NCBI GenBank assembly: GCA_024734495.1
Contig: JALMQS010000729.1
Span: 186,001-250,000, forward strand
DNA: 64,000 nucleotides
Source of the DNA: Forficula auricularia
Taxonomy: Eukaryota; Arthropoda; Insecta; Dermaptera; Forficulidae
Reading direction: 5' to 3'
Part shown: one piece after another, positions 57,901 through 64,000 of the stretch
Layout of the letters: the number at the start of each line of letters is the position of its first letter
Position numbering within the stretch: the first letter of the stretch is position 1
Program-made: the position numbers and the translations under genes
The notes under the pieces: model-generated
The model's input: the letters and a program-made list of their open reading frames with translations, nothing else
Databases searched by the model: none
What the model was told of the DNA's origin: nothing

Positions 57901-60900
57901 AAAACGTCTGCTGGAGATAAATTTTGCGTGTTTTTGTGACTTGGGTGAGTACTATTTAATCCTCAATTCCACCCTTTAAAAATTTATTATAAATGTTAAA
58001 ACAAAAATTTAAAACATGCAATAATCTTTTCCAGTTGACGTGCACTGATGAAGAGCAGCGGTGTAGCGCTCGAAAAGTTGTAAAATATCGAATACGTCTG
58101 CCCAAAATAAAGTAAAATAAAGAAGTTGGCTTTTATTTCAACTTTTTATTTTCCCATAACTGGCCCCTTAGTCAATTCATTAAAATAAAATAGGGCCGCC
58201 AAACGCGGTTCTTTTGAAATATAATAAGTTTTATTTAATTTGTGTTTTCATGACTGTGTAACACCACCAACTTTAAACTTAGTATAATTTACCAAATTGT
58301 TTCACTATCAACCAACACGCGCTTCCAAAGTTTTAAAATTAGTTTAATTTTTTTCAATTATATTCAATAATATAAACAAACATTTTGCTTTGGAGGTAAA
58401 TGTGATTTCTAAACTTAAATAATATCTTTTTTTTTTTAGTATCAACTAGATCAAAAAAAGAAACAAGAAGATGAAAGGAATGCCCTTCGCAAAGAAGTAG
58501 TAGCTCTAAAGATTATGCAAGCAAACTATGAACAAATAGTAAAAGCCCATCAAAATCAACCTGGTCACTCTGAAATGCGAGTGTCTGATGAAATTAAATT
58601 TCAAGTGGTATGTATTAAGATATAAATTAACAACCAGGGGTGCCCATATGGAGGGGAGACGCAGAGTTGGAATTAGATTTTCTGGGGGAGAATTCGAAAA
58701 TTGTTGAAAAATTAGCATTATATGCTAAAAAAAAAACAGTCAAGTCCACTGTTTTTATTACAAATGCAAAGCAATACTCTTTCCACGGAAGGAAGTTATA
58801 GAGTAGGACTACTGACATTCTGTGGCGTAAATAGAGTCCGCAAAACCCCAAAATTCGGGGGGGGGGGGGCAGTTAAGGGGCACAACACAATTTTATAATA
58901 TACCATTTGGATATGAATATCTCTCAATTAAGTTACATTTTAGACATAATTATTACGATTGTTGTACTCAAATAATAATATGTTTAGTTTAATGCTTCTG
59001 CCAATTATACTTAAATAAAAAAAAATATTCGACTATCTAAATATCTGAATTTTCCGATACAATTAATTAATACGGTATATTTTCTTAAAAATGACATTAA
59101 TGCCAATACAACTATACCGAAAATGACAGATATTATTTTAATCTTTATAGAAAGTTTTTATGTGTAGTTTGCACTGCCTTATTACTATTTTTAAGCATTC
59201 CTGTCACTGTGGCTACAGCAGAAAGATCCTTCAGCAAATTAAAAATAATTAAATCATATCTTAGAAACAGCATGAATCAAGATAGATTAAGTAATCTCGC
59301 TCTTTTGGCAATAGAACATCATAGAGCAGAAAATTTTAATTTAAAAACTCTTATAATAGATTTTGCTTATAAAAAAGCCCGAAGAACTGATATTTAATTT
59401 AATTTTATATTAAGTATGTGATTGAAAAGTTTTTATTTTGCCGAGAGTAGCAGAGTTGTTGATTCATAAAGAGAAACAAAGAGGTTGTCCTCTACTTGAT
59501 GCAAATAAACAAACACACACATATATATATCGAAATTATATATCTGTATATATATTATTTATTTGAGACTATAGTTTCGAAGGCTTGATCCTCTTCATCT
59601 ACCTGGCTAACAAGCTGAGAAAGAAAGAGAAAATTTTCAAATCCACGCGATACTGATCCCATGAAAAATAATATTTATAATTAAAAAGACTGATGATGAG
59701 GGCCAAGCCTTCGAAACTATAGTCTCAAACAAATAAATAAAATATATAATTTCGATATATATAGGGTGTTTTTTTTAGAGGTATAGAACTTCGAATTGAA
59801 ATAAAACACAAGAAAATCGTTTTAATGTCCATCAATTTGGCTTTATTGGAAGGATAATTTTATGCCATTAATGTTTAAATATGATGCAATGCGTCGTGAT
59901 TTTGGTGTATGGGCCGAAAATGAGATTGATCTCGATGCTGATTTTCATCGCAAAATTTTGTTCAGTGATGAGGCTCATTTTTGGTTGAATGGCTACGTCA
60001 ACAAGCAAAATTGCCGCATTTGGAGTGAAGAGAATCCACATGAGACCCTTGAGACGCCATTACATCCACAAAAACTGACTGTTTGGTGTGCTCTATGGGC
60101 TGGTGGAGTCATTGGGCCATACTTCTTCCGAAATAATGCTGGAGAGTCAGTTACCGTTAATGGAGACCGGTATAGAGCCATGATAACCGACTATTTTGTT
60201 CCCGAATTGGATGGCATGAATGTGGATGAGTTGTGGTTCCAACAAGACGGCGCTACATGCCACACAGCGCACGTCACAATCGATTTATTGAAGGAAACAT
60301 TCGATGAGCGCATAATTTGGACATAATAATGGACCTGTAAATTGGCCACCAAGATCGTGTGATTTGACACCATTGGATTATTTTCTTTGGGGATATGTGA
60401 AGTCGCTCGTCTACGCCAACAAACCAGAAACGTTAGGGGACTTGGAAGCCAACATTCGTGGCGTTATTGCCAACATACGGCCCCATATGCTCGAAAAAGT
60501 GGTTGAAAATTGGACCTGTAGAATTGGATTTATTCGAGCCAGCCGCGGCGGCCACATGCCCTAAATCATATTTAAACATTAATGGCATAAAATTATTCTT
60601 CCAATAAAGCCAAATTGATGGACATTAAAACGATTTTCTTGTGTTTTATTTCAATTCGAAGTTCTATACCTCTAAAAAAACACCCGATATGTGTGTATCT
60701 TTATTTGCATCAAGCAGAGGACAACCTCTTTGTTTCTCTTTATTAAGTATGTGGTTTATTATATATTTTTGTCATTTTTTTAACCCTTAAGAATTATAAA
60801 AAATATTGCACTTATTACTTTTTCCTTCTAATCATTGTTTTGCGGGTGGGGGCCACTAAATCCTAGTTACGCCACTGCTGACATTCCTCTATTTTTAAGG

Positions 60901-61641
60901 AGAGGGGGAGGTACTTTTCATGAGGTTGGGTTGGGAGTTATTTTTAATAAAACTAGGTGGAGTCACGAAGCTAGGAGATGGCACCTCTGAATTAACTTTA
61001 AAAAATTGTCATTTAATTAATTTCATTTGTTTTACCAGTTTCAAGCAATTATGGACCAGCTCTTCCAATCCTTCAGCAATGTTTCTGTTGCTAATTTTAA
61101 TGAACTCTCAGGCTGTGTTTTTAGCTGGCTTGAAGAACATTGTAAACCTCAGGTAAAAAATTATATTTAAAGACAAATTTCATTTATCATATCTCGACAT
61201 TTTTCACAATTTAATTTTAATATAAATATTTATTAAATCTCTCCCGGCTTCCTTCTTTTCCCGACACTTATAATCTTCAAACCTTCAAGATCCAGATGTA
61301 CAGACACCTACGTCTCCACTCCTTCTCTTCATCACTTTCAAGATATTATATATATAGGGACTGCATTTTCTTGGTGCACTCGTTGCATTCAATATCATTA
61401 AACAAATCTAGAACCTAGAATAAATTACATACAAAAAAAAAAAAATTAAAATTTGAAATTTTATTCTTAAAGAATTTCAAGGAACTATATTAATTAAGAT
61501 TTTTTTTTATTAACTAATAATATTTTTATTGATTTACATTTTTTCTAATAAAAAAAAATACTTTCTCTTTTACAGACTTTGAATGAAATTGTGATCTCAG
61601 TACTTCGTCAACTTAATTCTCAAATGCGCCCAAATTCATAG
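48960..61641 (+). CDS. Mlx: MLX (bigmax) bHLH-leucine zipper transcription factor
   Basis: MLX pairs with Mondo/ChREBP-type partners to bind E-box/ChoRE sites and control glucose-responsive genes, and with Mad/MNT factors; it acts in the nucleus. Exons are 48960-48984, 49049-49198, 51559-51770, 58440-58607, 61039-61152 and 61576-61641; joined they give 244 residues, the size of a vertebrate MLX isoform. The basic region and loop read SYKERRREAHTQAEQKRRDA, helix 2 LSKATVLQKSIEYIE, then a zipper (QLDQKKKQEDERNALRKEV, YEQIVKAHQ) and the MLX dimerisation/cytoplasmic localisation domain (FQAIMDQLFQSF ... CVFSWLEEHCKPQTL). The start is the first ATG, close to the acceptor-free 5' end; a further 5' UTR exon is likely. 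Introns 3 and 4 are swollen by mobile DNA. Confidence 0.95.
49049..49198 (+). CDS. Mlx: MLX exon 2
   Basis: Acceptor CCTTTCAG, donor CATG|GTATTT. Serine-rich, including FSRSSSTNSISTLSLQNSG, matching the position of the FSR..S..S tract in MLX. Confidence 0.9.
49940..50101. mobile_element. MITE with AAGGTAAACGTTCCAGTAAT ends
   Basis: Perfect or near-perfect inverse ends of about 50 bp (AAGGTAAACGTTCCAGTAAT, GGGCCTGTACCTGTAGTGGG) around a ~55-bp core. It lies in MLX intron 2. Confidence 0.85.
50790..51230 (-). mobile_element. Helitron-like 3' fragment, copy 3
   Basis: CTAG at 50790-50793 followed by the same GCAAGGCCCGCCTTTGC hairpin end as copies 1 and 2. The rest is C-rich, unlike copy 1, with duplicated phrases (AGGTACAGACAGGCACAAAT). 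No TC end was found. Confidence 0.7.
51231..51381 (+). mobile_element. Hairpin element with diverged hammerhead-like core
   Basis: ATGAATAGACAGAC / GTCTGTCTATTCAT arms. The plus-strand core reads CCGAGGA, T, GCTG, loop, CAGC, GAAAC at about 51300-51346. Confidence 0.6.
51559..51770 (+). CDS. Mlx: MLX exon 3: basic region, helix-loop-helix
   Basis: Acceptor TTTTCTTACAG, donor GAA|GTAAAT. DDEDSD precedes the DNA-binding basic residues (Glu in AHTQAEQKRR contacts the E-box). Confidence 0.95.
52430..53303. mobile_element. Element with TAGGGTTCGGAT ends, TATGCA arrays
   Basis: TAGGGTTCGGATCGATATGC at the left and AATCCGAACCCTA at the right; several ATATGCA/TGCATAT motifs near each end. Its mirror copy is at about 54726-55556 in the other palindrome arm. 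Confidence 0.7.
52570..52688. mobile_element. MITE family B, copy 2
   Basis: AGGGCCAGTTGTATGTCGGT hairpin with an internal duplication; inside the preceding element. Mirror copy at 55287-55397. Confidence 0.75.
56030..56620 (-). repeat. Two fragments with hammerhead-like cores
   Basis: Minus strand: at about 56041-56080 CTCATGA, T, GGG, loop, CCCC, GAAATATA; at about 56505-56545 CTGATGA, A, GGG, loop, CCC, GAAATATG. The second keeps the full conserved box. No inverted arms or target duplication were found around them. Confidence 0.5.
56995..57245 (-). mobile_element. SINE family 1, minus-strand copy
   Basis: The inverse of the SINE at 5849, from its 3' end (TTCTTTAAAGTGCCATATCA) to the B box region (GAGTCTCGAACCAGCG). 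It lacks the A box end and keeps the site that is interrupted at 6117. Confidence 0.82.
57246..57400. repeat. Three tandem ~52-nt units
   Basis: ATCTAATATAATAAAACTAT followed by TTCAGAATAATTTTTCCCTA repeats three times with small length changes (57248, 57298, 57348). Confidence 0.85.
57733..58190 (+). mobile_element. Inverted-repeat element with CTGATGA core
   Basis: Left end GGGGCTAGTTATGGTAAAAT and right end inverse (ATTTTCCCATAACTGGCCCC); arms about 90 bp. Inside is a plus-strand hammerhead-like core. It ends 250 bp before MLX exon 4. Confidence 0.78.
58045..58075 (+). ncRNA. Hammerhead-like core with intact CTGATGA and GAAA
   Basis: CTGATGA (58045-58051), A, stem II GAGC/GCTC (58053-58056 with 58068-58071) plus inner GC/GC, then GAAA (58072-58075). 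Helix III and the cleavage triplet could not be placed, so the fold is incomplete. Confidence 0.5.
58440..58607 (+). CDS. Mlx: MLX exon 4: leucine zipper
   Basis: Fifty-six codons between a long T run plus TAG and GTG|GTATGT. Zipper and the start of the C-terminal domain (VSDEIKFQV). Confidence 0.95.
59165..59400 (+). pseudogene. hAT transposase C-terminal fragment
   Basis: MATAERSFSKLKIIKSYLRN and LSNLALLAIEHHRAENFNLK, then KKARRTDI-stop, matching the 28010 copy almost exactly. Remnant only. Confidence 0.88.
59690..59734 (+). ncRNA. Hammerhead ribozyme-like motif with intact core
   Basis: CTGATGA (59690-59696), T, helix II GAGGG/CCTTC (59698-59702 with 59708-59712, one G-U), GAAA (59713-59716), CTATAG as a minimal helix III, then GTC (59722-59724). 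Helix I is short (GA with TC). The short helix III resembles that of type I hammerheads in Schistosoma satellite and Penelope elements. The mirrored minus-strand copy at 59572-59612 has an altered core. Confidence 0.6.
59764..60685 (+). mobile_element. Tc-like (IS630 family) element with ~119-bp inverted ends
   Basis: GGGTGTTTTTTTTAGAGGTA and its inverse open ~119-bp near-identical terminal repeats (59764-59882, 60567-60685). The transposase between them is 5'-deleted. Confidence 0.88.
59862..60564 (+). pseudogene. Tc-like DDE transposase, N-truncated, frameshifted
   Basis: Reads FHRKILFSDEAHFWLNGYVN (first catalytic Asp), LWFQQDGATCHTAHVTIDLL (second), then a frameshift near 60323, and NGPVNWPPRSCDLTPLDYFL (third), ending RASRGGHMP-stop. 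About 40 residues separate the second and third Asp. The DNA-binding N-terminus is missing, so it is a non-autonomous relic, but the ends and most codons are well kept, which suggests recent activity. Confidence 0.92.
61039..61152 (+). CDS. Mlx: MLX exon 5
   Basis: Thirty-eight codons, acceptor TTTACCAG, donor CAG|GTAAAA; FQAIMDQLFQSFSNVSV and FSWLEEHCKPQ. Confidence 0.95.
61236..61440 (+). mobile_element. LINE 3' end fragment in MLX intron 5
   Basis: Degenerate C-terminus and UTR (CCGACACTTATAATCTTCAA, CTTGGTGCACTCGTTGCATT, poly-A-like end) of the 1082-type family. Confidence 0.7.
61576..61641 (+). CDS. Mlx: MLX exon 6 and stop
   Basis: TLNEIVISVLRQLNSQM then a short tail and TAG at 61639-61641. 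An ATTAAA at about 61849 could serve polyadenylation. Confidence 0.93.
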   Translation, partial: TLNEIVISVLRQLNSQMRPNS

Positions 61642-62182
61642 CTCTAACTGAAATACATTTGTAATTTTTAACAAATTTATTTCTTCTATAATTTTATATA
61701 TTTCAGAATATTTTTATGCCTCTGCTGGAGGCAATGGTTGGCTGGCTGCCTCAAAAAATATATTATATAACCTTTCAAAAAGGAATATTATTTAAAATGT
61801 TAACTTTTGTTTATAAAATGGTGCTCATAATGTAATAATACATTTTTGATTAAATAATTAAATCTTTTATTTCTTCCATTGAAAATATTTCTATAATAGA
61901 ATCATTTACCACGGATAGCTTTTTGACCCTTGGGTACTGGATACTCTGATATTTAAGAAAAAATTTCCATAAAATCCCTGAATTTTTCCATTAAAATCAA
62001 ACTCTAATATTATCGGCAAAATAAACTTTTAATAAAAACTATTTATTAAATTTGTATTTAATTCTTAATTAAAATATTCATTTAAAAAAAATTATTTTAA
62101 ATTTAGTTATCCATTTTGATTGCTAAATATTAATGATGATTTAGTTATTTATTTTAGTTTTCATTTTCATTTATATTTAAAC
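61642..62182. other. MLX 3' UTR and AT-rich spacer
   Basis: No coding features. It includes candidate polyadenylation signals (ATTAAA about 61849, AATAAA about 62024). Confidence 0.4.
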
Positions 62183-62304
62183 CGAGGGGTGATCCGCGAT
62201 TGGAACTAGGTGTACACCTCTTTGGAAGTACTTGAAATATTTAGAAGTACTTGGTAATATTTGGAAGTACAAGTGGAAGTAGGTGTACAGCGGTTCACCC
62301 CTCG
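62183..62304. mobile_element. hAT MITE family A, copy 5
   Basis: CGAGGGGTGATCCGCGA ... GCGGTTCACCCCTCG with ATTTAAAC on both sides (62175-62182, 62305-62312); the shortest copy. Confidence 0.9.
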
Positions 62305-62682
62305 ATTTAAACAATATTTTAAATGTACTTGCAATTTCCCACGAATGAAAGACAAAGTCTATTCAAATCCCTCAAACAATTTATTTTTTAGTAACAGAAA
62401 CAAATTCCTCTTGATATTTTCACTTATGATGTAAATAGATTTTTAATTAAATCATTAGAATAAGACCTGTGTCCGCAATGCTAAATTTACAACTGATTTT
62501 CTCTATTTCAAATTATGATACTTGCAGTAGCAATTATCTCTCAGCACATCACTTTTGATAAGTGTTCATCTCCATGTCCATGAGAGCCTCAGAGGCGGAC
62601 CGCAGATATATACAATTAAATTACACTTTGAAACCTTTGTCCGTTTTGGATCTAATTTTGCACAGTTAGCCTTTAAGGTAGT

Positions 62683-63393
62683 TGTTCCGCAACAATACTA
62701 GCAAAAAGTTAATGCTAGAGTATATAGAACAGACAATAAGGATTCATAGTTCATAAGCCCAAAACTTTTTGCTGTTTATGTACCAATTCTAGCCAATCCC
62801 GTGCTCGTTTGACAAATTTGGCACCATTGTAAGGGATTGAATATTTTTATATTTAAATGACAGATAAAATACATTTAAAAAGTTAAAAAATTTCTATAAA
62901 AATCGTTTTGTTATTTTTTAACAAATGTAATCAACGCCTACGTTACACCTTATGAAAATTATAATTTTGAAAAAATCTAGCGCATGCGCTCTTTGTACAT
63001 CTTTCGCTGGTTAAATAAATGCGCTGTTGCCAAATTGTTTTTAGTGTAAATTTTTTTTATACATTTTTCATTATTCATTCATTATTATCTCAGAAACTGT
63101 GTTGTAACTATGATTCAAAATTGTCTTAAAATATGTATTGGTTATTGTTTAATGTTGGTTTAGTTTTTTATAAAAATGGTAAGAAGGGTTTCTTAATTAT
63201 AATTTAAAATGTATGTAAATTTCCCGATATCCCGTAGAGTCTGAAAAACTCTATTTTTGAAATTTAATATCTCCGTAACTGTATTGTTCATAAATTTCAT
63301 TTTGCCACCAATCGATGCAGAAGTATTTAAATAATAATCTCTAAATTTCAAAAAAATCCTAAGAAAACTCATTTGGCGGAATAACTACCTTAA
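62683..63393. mobile_element. TTAA-flanked transposon relic, copy 2 (inverted)
   Basis: TTAAGGTAGTTGTTCCG at the left and CGGAATAACTACCTTAA at the right. It aligns inverted with 9630-10375 over the whole length. Confidence 0.8.
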
Positions 63394-63660
63394 GGCCTAA
63401 AATGACCGGGGGATGATGTGGAGGGGATGGCAGGTGTATGATAAAGCCATGAGATGGCCACATCTCGCTAATCTTATAAATGATAGCGAATATTGTGAAT
63501 TCACATAAAAGCAGGGAAACTGTATTTACAAATTTTATTTTGCATTTTATAGTTTTTGTTCTATTATATTTTTATTTTTTAACTAAAAAACAAACATTTA
63601 TTTAAATTCATTTTCACATATATTTAATTTGGATTACTTTTGAAAATTTCCTACGAAGTC

Positions 63661-63986
63661 TTAATGAGGACACTCTTTGGGTCCGATTGTTTGAAGAAGA
63701 ACATCAAGGTCAAGTGTGACTATAGTTTCAGCATTTTGGGTTGACTCGCCCCCTGCAGGATTTATTTCAGGTTGAGCATTATTCAATATTGTCTTCGTAG
63801 TTGAAGCGTATCTCATTCGACGTTTTTGTGATTCTCTACAAAGTCGGCTCAATACACACACATAGCAGAAGACTACGGAAGTTACCAATCCTCCTGTAAG
63901 CACTAACACCACCAGAATACCTACAAACTCCAAATCCATGGCATATCTCGTGGCTTCTTTAACTTCATTCAGCTCAAAAAGGAATC
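63661..63986 (-). CDS. Last exon of a single-pass membrane protein, unrecognised
   Basis: Reading down from acceptor TTTTCAG (exon starts 63986, two bases into a codon), the frame gives FLFELNEVKEATRYAMDLEF, a hydrophobic helix (VGILVVLVLTGGLVTSVVFC), then a basic and Cys-rich stretch (YVCVLSRLCRESQKRRMRYA) and a ~55-residue polar tail ending TIGPKECPH-stop (TAA, 63661-63663). Topology by the positive-inside rule places the tail in the cytoplasm. No family was recognised; the extracellular part lies beyond the window. It is convergent with MLX. AATAAA on the minus strand near 63597 could end the transcript. Confidence 0.72.
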
Positions 63987-64000
63987 CTGAAAATTAAATT

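Larger units (their letters stand above)
59421..60740. mobile_element. Hairpin element with two hammerhead-like cores, hosting a Tc-like element
   Basis: TATTAAGTATGTG flanks both sides exactly (59408-59420, 60741-60753); the hAT copy 1 shows the empty site. The tail on the left has TTTTGCCGAGAGTAGCAG. Arms carry GAGGTTGTCCTCTACTTGAT and inverse. The Tc-like element sits in the right arm; without it the hairpin is about 395 bp. Confidence 0.9.
58820..60877 (+). mobile_element. hAT element relic, copy 2
   Basis: CTGTGGCGTAAATAG at the left, CCTAGTTACGCCACTG at the right, CTGACATT on both sides (58812-58819 and 60878-60885): a perfect 8-bp duplication. It is homologous to copy 1 end to end except that a hairpin element (59421-60740) is inserted. 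It lies in MLX intron 4. Confidence 0.93.

Overview
The window is a stretch of AT-rich animal nuclear DNA with spliced genes. It is most likely from an arthropod, probably an insect. The reasons are short exons with GT..AG introns, animal-only gene families, and a transposon load (mariner, Tc-like, hAT, Helitron and jockey/CR1-like LINE remnants) typical of insects. The species cannot be named from the sequence. No prokaryotic operon, CRISPR array or rRNA gene was seen.

Four protein-coding genes can be supported. (1) An activin/BMP type II receptor (punt/ACVR2 family) on the + strand, 3631-16491: seven exons give the transmembrane segment and the whole kinase domain. The ligand-binding exons lie before the window. 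A further spliced exon at 30435-30514 stays in frame with open sequence after the apparent stop codon, so the receptor may have a longer tail. (2) A glutamate/serine-rich ERICH2-like protein on the - strand, 38455 down to 30576, four exons, tail-to-tail with the receptor tail exon. (3) The bHLH-leucine zipper factor MLX (Drosophila bigmax) on the + strand, 48960-61641, six exons, 244 aa, apparently complete. (4) The last exon of an unrecognised single-pass membrane protein on the - strand, 63661-63986.

Almost everything else is mobile DNA, much of it nested. Families that recur are: a hAT MITE with 8-bp target duplications (five copies); full hAT relics (two); a Helitron-like element with A/T flanks (two full copies and one fragment); TTAA-flanked elements (two); an element ending in ACTTTACCATAC (three); two tRNA-derived SINE families; 5'-truncated LINE tails; mariner and Tc-like transposase relics.

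The most striking theme is inverted duplication. Long near-palindromes lie at 1.5-3.2, 9.0-9.4, 18.1-18.4, 31.0-31.9, 33.6-35.7, 46.2-47.4 and 51.9-56.0 kb. A class of smaller hairpin elements has a shared plan: a long inverted repeat, a unique tail on one side, 13-15 bp target duplications, and a core resembling a hammerhead ribozyme (CTGAWGA, one base, stem II, GAAA). This plan fits known features of Penelope-like retroelement long terminal repeats, which can carry hammerhead ribozymes, but no Penelope protein is present here, so that link is inference.
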